From Atherix ibis (lineage: Eukaryota; Arthropoda; Insecta; Diptera; Athericidae): DNA of 64,000 nucleotides. The position numbers and the translations under genes were made by a program. Under the pieces are notes generated by a model that was not told where the DNA came from, searched no databases, and worked only from the letters and a program-made list of their open reading frames with translations. How positions within the stretch are numbered: position 1 is the stretch's first letter; every line of letters begins with the position of its first letter. Where the stretch lies: positions 58,628,951 through 58,692,950 of the forward strand of contig OY282608.1 in assembly GCA_958298945.1 (NCBI GenBank), given 5' to 3'. Positions 26,726 to 42,034 of the stretch are shown here, one piece after another.

Positions 26726-29700
26726 CACCCCAACAAACCAACAAACCAAAAAAACAAGAAACCAACAAACCAACAAACCAACAAACCAACAAGCCAACAA
26801 ACCAACAAACCAACAAACCAACAAACCAACAAACCAACAAGCCAACAATTGAACAAACCAACAAACCAACAAACCAACAAACCAACAAGCCAACAAACCA
26901 ACAAACCAACAAACCAACAAACCAACAAACCAACAAACCAACAAACCAACAAACCAACAAACCAACAAGCGAACAAACCAACAAACCAACAAACCAACAA
27001 ACCAACAAACCAACAAACCAACAAACCAACAAACGAACAAACCAACAAGGCAACAAGCCAACAAACTAACAACCCAGCAAACCAACAAACCAACAAACCA
27101 ACAAACCAACAAACCAACAAACCAACAAACCAACAAACCAACAAACCAACAAACCAACAAACCAACAAACCAACAAACCAACAAACCAACAAACCAACAA
27201 ACCAACAAACCAACAAACCAACAAGCCAACAAGCCAACAAGCCAACAAGCCAACAAACCAACAAACCAACAAACCAACAAACCAACAAACCAACAAACCA
27301 ACAAACCAACAAACCAACAAACCAACAAACCAACAAACCAAGAAACCAACAAACCAAGAAACAAAGAAACCAACAAACCAACAAATCAACAAGCCAACAA
27401 ACCAAAAAACCAACAAACCAACAAACCAACAAGCCAACAAACCAACAAACCAACAAACCAAGTAACCAACAAACCAACAAACCAACAAACCAAGAAGCAA
27501 ACAAACCAACAAACTAACCAGCCAACAAACCAACAAACCAACAAACGAACAAACAAACAAACCAACAAACCAACAAACCAACAAACCAACAAACCAACAA
27601 ACCAACAAACCAACAAACCAACAAACGAACAAACCAACAAACAAACAAACCAACAAACCAAGTAAACAGCAAACCAACAAACCAACAAACCAACAAACCA
27701 ACAAACCAAGAAACCAAGAAACCAACAAACCAACAAACCAACAAACCAACAAACGAACAAACCGACAAACCAACAAACCAACAAACAAACAAACCAACAA
27801 ACCAAGAAGCCAACAAACCAACAAACCAACAAGCCAACAAGCCGACAAACCAACAAACCAACAAACTAACAAACCAACAAACCAACAAACCAACAAACCA
27901 ACAAGCCAAAAAAACCAACAAACCAACAACCCAACAAACCAACAAACCAACAAACCAACAAACGAACAAACAAACAAACCAACAAACCAACAAACCAACA
28001 AACCAACAAACCAACAAACCAACAAGCCAACTAACCAACAAACCAACAAACCAACAAACCAAGTAACCAACAAACCAACAAACCAACAAGCCAACAAACC
28101 AACAAACCATCAAACGAACAAACGAACAAACCAACAAACCAACAAACCAACAAACCAACAAACCAACAAACCAACAAGCCAACAAACCAACAAACTAACA
28201 AGCCGACAAGCCAACAAACCCACAAACCAACAAACCAACAAACCAACAAACCAACAAACCAACAAACCTACAAACCAACAACCCAACAAACCAACAAACC
28301 AACAAGCTAACAAACCAACAAGGCAACAAACGAACAAACCAACAAACAAACAAACCAACAAACCAACATACCAACAAACCAACAAACGAACAAACCGACA
28401 AACCAACAAACCAACAAACAAACAAACCAACAAACCAAGAAGCCAACAAACCAACAAACCAACAAGCCAACAAGCCGACAAACCAACAAACCAACAAACT
28501 AACAAACCAACAAACCAACAAACCAACAAACCAACAAACCAAGAAACCAACATCCAGCAAACCAACAAGCCAACAAGCCAACAAACCAACAAGCCAACAA
28601 ACGAACAAACGAACAAATCAACAAACCTACAAACCAACAAACGAACAAACCAACAAACCAACAAACCAACAAACGAACAAGCCAACAAAACAACAAACCA
28701 ACAAACTAACAAACCAACAAACCAACAAACCAACACAAGAACAAACAAACAAACCAATAAACCACCAAACCAACAAACCAAGAAACCAACAAACTAACAA
28801 ACCAACAAGCCAACAAACCAACAAGCCAACAAATGAACAAACCAACAAACGAACAAACGAACAAACAAACAAACCAACAAACCAACAAACCAACAAACCA
28901 ACAAACCAACAAACCAACAAACCAACAAACCAATAAACCAAGATTCCAACAAGCCAACAAACCAACAAGCCAACAAACCAACAAACCAACAAACCAACAA
29001 ACCAGCAAACCAACAAACCAACAAACCAACAAGCCAACAAGCCAAAAAACCAACAAGCCAACAAACCAACAAGCCAACAAACCAACAAACCAACAAACCC
29101 ACAAACCAACAAACCAACAAACCAACAAGCCAAAAAACCAACAAACAAACAAACCAACAAACCAATAAACCAAGATTCCAACAAGCCAACAAACCAACAA
29201 GCCAACAAACCAACAAACCAACAAACCAGCAAACCAGCAAACCAACAAACCAACAAGCCAACAAGCCAACAAACCAACAAGCCAACAAACCAACAAGCCA
29301 ACAAACCAACAAACCAACAAACCAACAAACCAACAAACCAACAAGCCAAAAAACCAACAAACAAACAAACCAACAAACCAACAAACCAACAAGCCAACAA
29401 TCCAACAAAAGAACAAACCAACAAACAAACAAACCAACAAACGAACAACCCAACGAACCAACAAACCAACAAACCAACAAACGAACAAACCAACAACCCA
29501 ACAAACCAACAAACCAACAAGCCAACAAGCCAACAAACCAACAAGCCAACAAACGAACCAACAAACCAGCAAACCAACAAACCAACAAACCAACAAGCCA
29601 ACAAGCGAAAAACCAACAAGCCAACAAACCAACAAGCCAACAAACCAACAAACCAACAAACCAACAACCCAACAAACCAACAAACGAACAAACCAACAAA

Positions 29701-30908
29701 CGAACAAACGAACAAACAAACAAACCAACAAACCAACAAACCAACAAACCAACAAACCAACAAACCAACAAACCAACAAACCAACAAACCAACAAACCAA
29801 CAAACCAACAAACCAACAAACCAACAAACCAACAAACCAACAAACCAACAAACCAACAAACCAACAAACCAACAAGCCAACAAACCAACAAGCCAACAAG
29901 CCAACAAACCAACAAGCCAACAAACCAACAAACCAACAAACCAGCAAACCAACAAACCAAAAAGCCGACAAACCAACCAACAAACAAACCAACAAACCAA
30001 CAAACGAACAAACTAACAAGCCAACAAGCCAACAAACCAACAAGCCAGCAAACGAGCAAACCAACAAAAAAACAAACTAACAAACCAACAAACAAATAAA
30101 CCAACAAACCAACAAACCAACAAATAAACAAAACAACAAACCAACACCCCAACAAACCAACAAACCAAAAAAACAAGAAACCAACAAACCAACAAACCAA
30201 CAAACCAACAAGCCAACAAACCAACAAACCAACAAACCAACAAACCAACAAACCAACAAACCAACAAGCCAACAAGCCAACAAACCAACAAGCCAACAAA
30301 CGAACCAACAAACCAGCAAACCAACAAACCAACAAACCAACAAGCCAACAAGCCAAAAAACCAACAAGCCAACAAACCAACAAGCAAACAAACCAACAAA
30401 CCAACAAACCAACAACCCAACAAACCAACAAACGAACAAACCAACAAACGAACAAACGAACAAACAAACAAACCAACAAACCAACAAACCAACAAACCAA
30501 CAAACCAACAAACCAACAAACCAACAAACCAACAAACCAACAAACCAACAAACCAACAAACCAACAAACCAACAAACCAACAAACCAACAAACCAACAAA
30601 CCAACAAACCAACAAACCAACAAACCAACAAACCAACAAGCCAACAAACCAACAAGCCAACAAGCCAACAAACCAACAAGCCAACAAACCAACAAACCAA
30701 CAAACCAGCAAACCAACAAACCAAAAAGCCGACAAACCAACCAACAAACAAACCAACAAACCAACAAACGAACAAACTAACAAGCCAACAAGCCAACAAA
30801 CCAACAAGCCAGCAAACGAGCAAACCAACAAAAAAACAAACTAACAAACCAACAAACAAATAAACCAACAAACCAACAAACCAACAAATAAACAAAACAA
30901 CAAACCAA
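26726..30908 (+). repeat. Right-hand HOR, copy a (about 4.18 kb)
   Basis: Runs from one CACCCC cassette (26726) to its partner at 30909. A CAATTGAAC variant (about 26847) recurs at about 31038 (+4191). Other markers are GGCAACAAGCC near 27049, AGTAAACAGC 27661, AGATTCC 28942 and 29174, AATCC near 29400 and an extra cassette at 30145. The octamer register breaks at 27906 (+1), 28547 (-1), 29554 (+4), 29606 (-1) and 30301 (+4). The 764-bp step between cassettes 30145 and 30909 is a local duplication. No gene is present. Confidence 0.85.
27661..27670 (+). repeat. AGTAAACAGC marker family, right half only
   Basis: The variant CCAAGTAAACAGC occurs at 27661, 31844, 35849, 41241, 41922, 43265, 43946, 45420, 46187, 46482, 48376, 50597, 54882, 55322 and 62474, with an AGTAAGCAGC form at 45435. 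I found none left of 27.6 kb. A relative, CCAAGTAACC, is also concentrated in the right half. These variants separate the right-hand lineage from the left. Confidence 0.85.
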
Positions 30909-33900
30909 CACCCCAACAAACCAACAAACCAAAAAAACAAGAAACCAACAAACCAACAAACCAACAAACCAACAAGCCAACAAACCAACAAACCAACAAA
31001 CCAACAAACCAACAAACCAACAAACCAACAAGCCAACAATTGAACAAACCAACAAACCAACAAACCAACAAACCAACAAGCCAACAAACCAACAAACCAA
31101 CAAACCAACAAACCAACAAACCAACAAACCAACAAACCAACAAACCAACAAACCAACAAGCGAACAAACCAACAAACCAACAAACCAACAAACCAACAAA
31201 CCAACAAACCAACAAACCAACAAACGAACAAACCAACAAGGCAACAAGCCAACAAACTAACAACCCAGCAAACCAACAAACCAACAAACCAACAAACCAA
31301 CAAACCAACAAACCAACAAACCAACAAACCAACAAACCAACAAACCAACAAACCAACAAACCAACAAACCAACAAACCAACAAACCAACAAACCAACAAA
31401 CCAACAAGCCAACAAGCCAACAAGCCAACAAGCCAACAAACCAACAAACCAACAAACCAACAAACCAACAAACCAACAAACCAACAAACCAACAAACCAA
31501 CAAACCAACAAACCAACAAACCAACAAACCAAGAAACCAACAAACCAAGAAACCAAGAAACCAACAAACCAACAAATCAACAAGCCAACAAACCAAAAAA
31601 CCAACAAACCAACAAACCAACAAGCCAACAAACCAACAAACCAACAAACCAAGTAACCAACAAACCAACAAACCAAGAAGCAAACAAACCAACAAACTAA
31701 CCAGCCAACAAACCAACAAACCAACAAACGAACAAACAAACAAACCAACAAACCAACAAACCAACAAACCAACAAACCAACAAACCAACAAACCAACAAA
31801 CCAACAAACGAACAAACCAACAAACAAACAAACCAACAAACCAAGTAAACAGCAAACCAACAAACCAACAAACCAACAAACCAACAAACCAAGAAACCAA
31901 GAAACCAACAAACCAACAAACCAACAAACCAACAAACGAACAAACCGACAAACCAACAAACCAACAAACAAACAAACCAACAAACCAAGAAGTCAACAAA
32001 CCAACAAACCAACAAGCCAACAAGCCGACAAACCAACAAACCAACAAACTAACAAACCAACAAACCAACAAACCAACAAACCAACAAGCCAAAAAAACCA
32101 ACAAACCAACAACCCAACAAACCAACAAACCAACAAACCAACAAACGAACAAACAAACAAACCAACAAACCAACAAACCAACAAACCAACAAACCAACAA
32201 ACCAACAAACCAACAAGCCAACAAACCAACAAACCAACAAACCAACAAACCAAGTAACCAACAAACCAACAAACCAACAAGCCAACAAACCAACAAACCA
32301 TCAAACGAACAAACGAACAAACCAACAAACCAACAAACCAACAAACCAACAAACCAACAAACCAACAAGCCAACAAACCAACAAACCAACAAGCCGACAA
32401 GCCAACAAACCGACAAACCAACAAACCAACAAACCAACAAACCAACAAACAAACAAACCAACAAACCTACAAACCAACAACCCAACAAACCAAGAAACCA
32501 ACAAGCTAACAAACCAACAAGGCAACAAACGAACAAACCAACAAACAAACAAACCAACAAACCAACATACCAACAAACCAACAAACGAACAAACCGACAA
32601 ACCAACAAACCAACAAACAAACCAACAAACCAAGAAGCCAACAAACCAACAAACCAACAAGCCAACAAGCCGACAAACCAACAAACCAACAAACTAACAA
32701 ACCAACAAACCAACAAACCAACAAACCAAGAAACCAACAAACCAGCAAACCAACAAGCCAACAAGCCAACAAACCAACAAGCCAACAAACGAACAAACGA
32801 ACAAATCAACAAACCTACAAACCAACAAACGAACAAACCAACAAACCAACAAACCAACAAACGAACAAGCCAACAAAACAACAAACCAACAAACTAACAA
32901 ACCAACAAACCAACAAACCAACACAAGAACAAACAAACAAACCAATAAACCACCAAACCAACAAACCAAGAAACCAACAAACCAACAAACCAACAAGCCA
33001 ACAAACCAACAAGCCAACAAATGAACAAACCAACAAACGAACAAACGAACAAACAAACAAACCAACAAACCAACAAACCAACAAACCAACAAACCAACAA
33101 ACCAATAAACCAAGATTCCAACAAGCCAACAAACCAACAAGCCAACAAACCAACAAACCAACAAACCAACAAACCAGCAAACCAACAAACCAACAAACCA
33201 ACAAGCCAACAAGCCAAAAAACCAACAAGCCAACAAACCAACAAGCCAACAAACCAACAAACCAACAAACCAACAAACCAACAAACCAACAAGCCAAAAA
33301 ACCAACAAACAAACAAACCAACAAACCAATAAACCAAGATTCCAACAAGCCAACAAACCAACAAGCCAACAAACCAACAAACCAACAAACCAGCAAACCA
33401 GCAAACCAACAAACCAACAAGCCAACAAGCCAACAAACCAACAAGCCAACAAACCAACAAGCCAACAAACCAACAAACCAACAAACCAACAAACCGACAA
33501 GCCAAAAAACCAACAAACAAACAAACCAACAAACCAACAAACCAACAAGCCAACAATCCAACAAAAGAACAAACCAACAAACAAACAAACCAACAAACGA
33601 ACAACCCAACAAACCAACAAACCAACAAACCAACAAACGAACAAACCACCAACCCAACAAACCAACAAACCAACAAGCCAACAAGCCAACAAACCAACAA
33701 GCCAACAAACGAACCAACAAACCAGCAAACCAACAAACCAACAAACCAACAAGCCAACAAGCGAAAAACCAACAAGCCAACAAACCAACAAGCCAACAAA
33801 CCAACAAACCAACAAACCAACAACCCAACAAACCAACAAACGAACAAACCAACAAACGAACAAACGAACAAACGAACAAACAAACAAACCAACAAACCAA

Positions 33901-34872
33901 CAAACCAACAAACCAACAAACCAACAAACCAACAAGGCAACAAACCAACAAACCAACAAACCAACAAACCAACAAACCAACAAACCAACAAACCAACAAA
34001 CCAACAAACCAACAAACCAACAAACCAACAAACCAACAAACCAACAAGCCAACAAACCAACAAGCCAACAAGCCAACAAACCAACAAGCCAACAAACCAA
34101 CAAACCAACAAACCAGCAAACCAACAAACCAAAAAGCCGACAAACCAACCAACAAACAAACCAACAAACCAACAAACGAACAAACTAACAAGCCAACAAG
34201 CCAACAAACCAACAAACCAACAAACCAACAAACCAACAAACCAACAAACCAACAAGCCAACAAGCCAACAAACCAACAAGCCAACAAACGAACCAACAAA
34301 CCAGCAAACCAACAAACCAACAAACCAACAAGCCAACAAGCCAAAAAACCAACAAGCCAACAAACCAACAAGCCAACAAACCAACAAACCAACAAACCAA
34401 CAACCCAACAAACCAACAAACGAACAAACCAATAAACGAACAAACGAACAAACAAACAAACCAACAAACCAACAAACCCACAAACCAACAAACCAACAAA
34501 CCAACAAACCAACAAACCAACAAACCAACAAACCAACAAACCAACAAACCAACAAACCAACAAACCAACAAACCAACAAACCAACAAACCAACAAACCAA
34601 CAAGCCAACAAACCAACAAGCCAACAAGCCAACAAACCAACAAGCCAACAAACCAACAAACCAACAAACCAGCAAGCCAACAAACCAAAAAGCCGACAAA
34701 CCAACCAACAAACAAACCAACAAACCAACAAACGAACAAACTAACAAGCCAACAAGCCAACAAACCAACAAGCCAGCAAACGAGCAAACCAACAAAAAAA
34801 CAAACTAACAAACCAACAAACAAATAAACCAACAAACCAACAAACCAACAAATAAACAAAACAACAAACCAA
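30909..34872 (+). repeat. Right-hand HOR, copy b (about 3.96 kb)
   Basis: Markers match copy a at +4164 to +4191 and copy c at about +3964 to +4025: CAATTGAAC about 31038, AGTAAACAGC 31844, AGATTCC 33114 and 33338, CCAACCAAC near 34148 and 34703, and cassette 34873. Register breaks lie near 32090 (+1, seven-A tract), 32610 (+4), 33710 (+4), 33768 (-1) and 34289 (+4). Several are at the same relative place as in copy a (ACGAACCAAC and AGCGAAAAACC), so they predate the duplication. Confidence 0.85.
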
Positions 34873-37559
34873 CACCCCAACAAACCAACAAACCAAAAAA
34901 ACAAGAAACCAACAAACCAACAAACCAACAAACCAACAAGCCAACAAACCAACAAACCAACAAACCAACAAACCAACAAACCAACAAACCAACAAACCAA
35001 CAAGCCAACAATTGAACAAACCAACAAACCAACAAACCAACAAACCAACAAGCCAACAAACGAACAAACCAACAAACCAACAAACCAACAAACCAACAAA
35101 CCAACAAACCAACAAACCAACAAACCAACAAACCAACAAACCAACAAGCGAACAAACCAACAAACCAACAAACCAACAAACCAACAAACCAACAAACCAA
35201 CAAACGAACAAACCAACAAGGCAACAAGCCAACAAACTAACAACCCAGCAAACCAACAAACAAACAAACCAACAAACCAACAAACCAACAAACCAACAAA
35301 CCAACAAACCAACAAACCAACAAACCAACAAACCAACAAACCAACAAACCAACAAACCAACAAACCAACAAACCAACAAACCAACAAACCAACAAACCAA
35401 CAAGCCAACAAGCCAACAAGCCAACAAGCCAACAAACCAACAAACCAACAAACCAACAAACCAACAAACCAACAAAACAAACAAACCAACAATCCAACAA
35501 ACCAACAAACCAACAAACCAACAAACCAACAAACCAACAAACCAACAAACCAACAAACCAACAAACCAACAAATCAACAAGCCAACAAACCAAAAAACCA
35601 ACAAACCAACAAACCAACAAGCCAACAAACCAACAAACCAACAAACCAACAAACCAAGTAACCAACAAACCAACAAACCAAGAAGCAAACAAACCAACAA
35701 ACTAACCAGCCAACAAACCAACAAACCAACAAACGAACAAACAAACAAACCAACAAACCAACAAACCAACAAACCAACAAACCAACAAACCAACAAACCA
35801 ACAAACCAACAAACGAACAAACCAACAAACAAACAAACCAACAAACCAAGTAAACAGCAAACCAAAAAACCAACAAACCAACAAACCAACAAACCAAGAA
35901 ACCAAGAAACCAACAAACCAACAAACCAACAAACCAACAAACGAACAAACCGACAAACCAACAAACCAACAAACAAACAAACCAACAAACCAAGAAGCCA
36001 ACAAACCAACAAACCAACAAGCCAACAAGCCGACAAACCAACAAACCAACAAACTAACAAACCAACAAACCAACAAACCAACAAACCAACAAGCCAAAAA
36101 AACCAACAAACCAACAACCCAACAAACCAACAAACCAACAAACCAACAAACGAACAAACAAACAAACCAACAAACCAACAAACCAACAAACCAACAAACC
36201 AACAAACCAACAAGCCAACAAACCAACAAACCAACAAACCAACAAACCAAGTAACCAACAAACCAACAAACCAACAAGCCAACAAACCAACAAACCATCA
36301 AACGAACAAACGAACAAACCAACAAACCAACAAACCAACAAACCAACAAACCAACAAACCAACAAGCCAACAAACCAACAAACCAACAAGCCAACAAGCC
36401 AACAAACCGACAAACCAACAAACCAACAAACCAACAAACCAACAAACCAACAAACCAACAAAGCTACAAACCAACAACCCAATAAACCAACAAACCAACA
36501 AGCTAACAAACCAACAAGGCAACAAACGAACAAACCAACAAACAAACAAACCAACAAACCAACATACCAACAAACCAACAAACGAACAAACCGACAAACC
36601 AACAAACCAACAAACAAACAAACCAACAAACCAAAAAGCCAACAAACCAACAAACCAACAAGCCAACAAGCCGACAAACCAACAAACCAACAAACTAACA
36701 AACCAACAAACCAACAAACCAACAAACCAACAAACCAAGAAACCAACAAACCAGCAAACCAACAAGCCAACAAGCCAACAAACCAACAAGCCAACAAACG
36801 AACAAACGAACAAATCAACAAACCTACAAACCAACAAACGAACAAACCAACAAACCAACAAACCAACAAACGAACAAGCCAACAAAACAACAAACCAACA
36901 AACTAACAAACCAACAAACCAACAAACCAACACAAGAACAAACAAACAAACCAATAAACCACCAAACCAACAAACCAAGAAACCAACAAACCAACAAACC
37001 AACAAGCCAACAAACCAACAAGCCAACAAATGAACAAACCAACAAACGAACAAACGAACAAACAAACAAACCAACAAACCAACAAACCAACAAACCAACA
37101 AACCAACAAACCAACAAACCAACAAACCAATAAACCAAGATTCCAACAAGCCAACAAACCAACAAGCCAACAAACCAACAAACCAACAAACCAACAAACC
37201 AGCAAACCAACAAACCAACAAACCAACAAGCCAACAAGCCAAAAAACCAACAAGCCAACAAACCAACAAGCCAACAAACCAACAAACCAACAAACCAACA
37301 AACCAACAAACCAACAAGCCAAAAAACCTACAAACAAACAAACCAACAAACAAACAAACCAACAAACCAACAAACCAACAAGCCAACAATCCAACAAAAG
37401 AACAAACCAACAAACAAACAAACCAACAAACGAACAACCCAACAAACCAACAAACCAACAAACCAACAAACGAACAAACCAACAACCCAACAAACCAACA
37501 AACCAACAAGCCAACAAGCCAACAAACCAACAAGCCAACAAACGAACCAACAAACCAGC
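34873..37559 (+). repeat. Right-hand HOR, copy c (left part)
   Basis: Matches copy b: CAATTGAAC about 35010, AGTAAACAGC 35849 and AGATTCC 37139. Register breaks: +1 at 35469-35486 in an AACAAAACAAAC variant, +1 near 36097 (seven-A tract) and +4 near 37545 (ACGAACCAAC). The right part of this copy was itself tandemly duplicated (next two entries). No gene is present. Confidence 0.82.
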
Positions 37560-38415
37560 AAACCAACAAACCAACAAACCAACAAGCCAACAAGCCAAAA
37601 AACCAACAAGCCAACAAACCAACAAGCCAACAAACCAACAAACCAACAAACCAACAACCCAACAAACCAACAAGCCAAAAAACCAACAAACAAACAAACC
37701 AACAAACCAATAAACCAAGATTCCAACAAGCCAACAAACCAACAAGCCAACAAACCAACAAACCAACAAACCAGCAAACCAGCAAACCAACAAGCCAACA
37801 AGCCAACAAACCAACAAGCCAACAAACCAACAAGCCAACAAACCAACAAACCAACAAACCAACAAACCAACAAACCAACAAGCCAAAAAACCAACAAACA
37901 AACAAACCAACAAACCAACAAACCAACAAGCCAACAATCCAACAAAAGAACAAACCAACAAACAAACAAACCAACAAACGAACAACCCAACAAACCAACA
38001 AACCAACAAACCAACAAACGAACAAACCAACAACCCAACAAACCAACAAACCAACAAGCCAACAAGCCAACAAACCAACAAGCCAACAAACGAACAAACC
38101 AACAAACAAACAAACCAACAAACCAACATACCAACAAACCAACAAACGAACAAACCAACAACCCAACAAACGAACAAACCAACAAACCAACAAATCAAGA
38201 AACCATCAAACCAACAAACCAACACGCCAACAAGCCAACAAACCAACAAACCAACAAAACAACAAACCAACAAACCAACAAACCAACAAACCAACAAACG
38301 AACAAACGAACAAACCAACAAACCAACAAACCAACAAACGAACAAACCAACAAGCCAACATACCAACAAACCAACAAGCCAACAAGCCAACAAACCGACA
38401 AACCAACAAACCACC
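37560..38415 (+). repeat. 856-bp tandem duplication, unit 1
   Basis: Markers with partners exactly 856 bp (107 octamers) to the right: AAGCC-A6-CC at 37595, ACCC at 37658, AGATTCC 37719, ATCAAG 38195, AACACGCC 38221, ACATACC 38359 and CCGAC 38395. The left edge is bounded by the ACGAACC variant near 37545, which is not copied. The right edge of homology is at about 38407, where a CCACC variant lacks a partner. Confidence 0.9.
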
Positions 38416-39263
38416 AAACCAACAAACCAACAAACCAACAAGCCAACAAGCCAAAAAACCAACAAGCCAACAAACCAACAAGCCAACAAACCAACAAACC
38501 AACAAACCAACAACCCAACAAACCAACAAGCCAAAAAACCAACAAACAAACAAACCAACAAACCAATAAACCAAGATTCCAACAAGCCAACAAACCAACA
38601 AGCCAACAAACCAACAAACCAACAAACCAGCAAACCAGCAAACCAACAAGCCAACAAGCCAACAAACCAACAAGCCAACAAACCAACAAGCCAACAAACC
38701 AACAAACCAACAAACCAACAAACCAACAAACCAACAAGCCAAAAAACCAACAAACAAACAAACCAACAAACCAACAAACCAACAAGCCAACAATCCAACA
38801 AAAGAACAAACCAACAAACAAACAAACCAACAAACGAACAACCCAACAAACCAACAAACCAACAAACCAACAAACGAACAAACCAACAACCCAACAAACC
38901 AACAAACCAACAAGCCAACAAGCCAACAAACCAACAAGCCAACAAACGAACAAACCAACAAACAAACAAACCAACAAACCAACATACCAACAAACCAACA
39001 AACGAACAAACCAACAACCCAACAAACGAACAAACCAACAAACCAACAAATCAAGAAACCATCAAACCAACAAACCAACACGCCAACAAGCCAACAAACC
39101 AACAAACCAACAAAACAACAAACCAACAAACCAACAAACCAACAAACCAACAAACGAACAAACGAACAAACCAACAAACCAACAAACCAACAAACGAACA
39201 AACCAACAAGCCAACATACCAACAAACCAACAAGCCAACAAGCCAACAAACCGACAAACCAAC
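38416..39263 (+). repeat. 856-bp tandem duplication, unit 2
   Basis: Partners of unit 1 at 38451, 38514, 38575, 39051, 39077, 39215 and 39251. Homology ends near 39263; downstream the sequence instead has a CCAAGAAACCAAG variant. Copied rare variants such as AACACGCC (38221 and 39077) make chance similarity very unlikely. Confidence 0.9.
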
Positions 39264-40010
39264 AAACCAACAAACCAACAAACCAACAAACCAACAAACC
39301 AAGAAACCAAGAAACCAACAAGCCAACAAACCAATAAACCAACAAACCAACAAACCAACAAACCAACAAGCCAACAAACGAACAAACCAACAAACGAACA
39401 AACAAACAAACAAACCAACAAACCAACAAACCAACAAACCAACAAACCAACAAACTAACAAACCAACAAACCAACAAACCAACAAACCAACAAACCAACA
39501 AACCAACAAACCAACAAACCAACAAACCAACAAACCAACAAACCAACAAACCAACAAACCAACAAGCCAACAAACCAACAAGCCAACAAACCAACAAGCC
39601 AACAAACCAACAAACCAACAAACCAGCAAACCAAAAAGCCAACAAACCAACCAACAAACAAACCAACAAACCAACAAACGAACAAACTAACAAGCCAACA
39701 AGCCAACAAACCAACAAGCCAACAAACGAACAAACCAACAAAAAAACAAACTAACAAACCAACAAACAAATAAACCAACAAACCAACAAACCAACAAATA
39801 AACAAAACAACAAACCAACACCCCAATAAACCAACAAACCAAAAAAACAAGAAACAAACAAACCAACAAACCAACAAACCAACAAGCCAACAAACCAACA
39901 AACCAACAAACCAACAAACCAACAAACCAACAAACCAACAAACCAACAAACCAACAAGCCAACAAATGAACAAACCAACAAACCAACAAACCAACAAACC
40001 AACAAACCAT
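39264..40010 (+). repeat. Spacer between duplications, with one CACCCC cassette
   Basis: Plain and variant octamers. A +4 register shift lies between 39395 and 39415 (AACA-only stretch), a CCAACCAAC variant near 39650 and the T-containing cassette ending at 39819. An AAATGAAC variant gives an ATG at 39966. No gene or other signal seen. Confidence 0.8.
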
Positions 40011-42034
40011 CAAGCCAACAAACCAATAAACCAGCAAACCAACAAACCAACAAACCAACAAACCAACAAACCAACAAGCGAACAAACCAACAAACCAACA
40101 AACCAACAAACCAACAAAACAACAAACCAACAAACCAACAAACGAACAAACCAACAAACCAACAAGGCAACAAGCCAACAAACTAACAACCCAACAAACC
40201 AACAAACCAACAAACCAACAAACCAACAAACCAACAAACCAATAAACCAACAAACCAACAAACCAACAAACCAACAAACCAACAAACCAACAAACCAACA
40301 AACCAACAAACCAACAAACCAACAAGCCAACAAGCCAACAAGCCAACAAGCCAACAAGCCAACAAACCAACAAACCAACAAACCAACAAACCAACAAACC
40401 AACAAACCAACAAACCAACAAACCAACTAACCAACAAACCAACAAACCAACAAACCAACAAACCAGCAAGCCAACAAACCAACAAACCAACAAGCCAACA
40501 AGCCACAAACCAAAAAACCAACAAAGCAACAAACCAACAAACCAACAAACCAACAAACCAACAAACCAACAAACAAAGAAATCAAGAAACCAAGAAACCA
40601 ACAAACCAACAAGCCAGCAAACCAACAAACCAACAAACCAACAAACCAACAAACCAACAAACGAACAAACAAACAAACCAACAAACAAACAAACCAACAA
40701 ACCAACAAACCAACAAACCAACAAACCAACAAGCCAAAAAACCAACAAACCAACAAACCAACAAACCAACTAACCAACAAACCAACAAACCAACAAGCCA
40801 ACAAACCAACAAACCAACAAACCAACAAACCAACAAACTAAGTAACAAACAAACCAACAAACGAACAAACCTACAAACAAACAAACCAACAAACGAACAA
40901 ACCAACAAACGAACAAACCAACAAAACAACAAACCAAGAAACCAAGAAACCAACAAACCAACAAATCAACAAGCCAACAAACCCAAAAACCAACAAACCA
41001 AAAAACCAACAAACCAACAAACCAACAAGCCAACAAACCAACAAACCAACAAACCAAGTAACCAACAAACCAACAAACCAACAAGCAAACAAACCAACAA
41101 ACTAACAAGCCAACAAACCAACAAACCAACAAACGAACAAACAAACAAACCAACAAACCAACAAACCAACAAACAAACAAACCAACAAACCAACAAACCA
41201 ACAAACGAACAAACCAACAAACAAACAAACCAACAAACCAAGTAAACAGCAAACCAACAAACCAACAAACCAACAAACCAACAAACCAAGAAACCAAGAA
41301 AACAACAAAACAACAAGCCAACAAACCAACAAACCAACAAACCAACAAACCAACAAACCAACAAACCAATAAACCAACAAACGAACAAACAAACAAACCA
41401 ACAAACCAACAAACCAACAAACCAACAAACCAACAAACCAACAAACCAACAAGCCAAAAAAACCAACAAACCAACAAACCAACAACCCAACAAACCAACA
41501 AACCAACAAACCAACAAACGAACAAACAAACAAACCAACAAACCAACAAACCTACAAACCAACAAGCCAACAAACCAACAAACCAACAAACAAACAAACC
41601 AACAAACGAACAAACCAACAAACGAACAAACCAACAAACCAACAAACCAAGAAACCAACAAATCAACAAGCCAACAAACCAACAAACCAACAAACCAAAA
41701 AACCAACAAACCAACAAATCAACAAGCCAACAAACCTACAATCCAACAAACCAAGTAACCAACAAACCAACAAACCAACAAACCAACAAGCAAACAAACC
41801 AGCAAACTAACAAGCCAACAAACCAACAAACCAACAAACGAACAAACAAACAAAGCAACAAACCAACAAACCAACAAACGAACAAACCAACAAATAAACA
41901 AACCAACAAACCAACAAACCAAGTAAACAGCATACCAACAAACCAACAAACCAAGAAACCAAGAAACCAACAAAACAACAAGCCAACAAACCAACAAACC
42001 AACAAACCAACAAACCAACAAACCAACAAACCAA
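40011..42034 (+). repeat. 2024-bp tandem duplication, unit 1
   Basis: Begins near the AATAAACCAGC variant (40025) and contains GGCAACAAGCC (about 40164), a -1 register break at 40503-40510 (GCCACAAACC), a +1 break near 41455 (seven-A tract), and AGTAAACAGC at 41241 and 41922. Partners lie exactly 2024 bp (253 octamers) to the right: 42049, 43265, 43946 and others. The copied register breaks, one of each sign, explain why the unit is still a multiple of 8. No gene is present. Confidence 0.93.

Noticed and set aside
35012..37033. Long plus-strand N/Q/T/K/P-rich frames (also 58807-60411, 5110-6093, 8518-9501), resembling low-complexity prion-like proteins
   Set aside because: Same repeat artefact on the other strand; starts are TTG or ATG variants of the octamer, and the two at 5110 and 8518 are copies made by the 3408-bp duplication.
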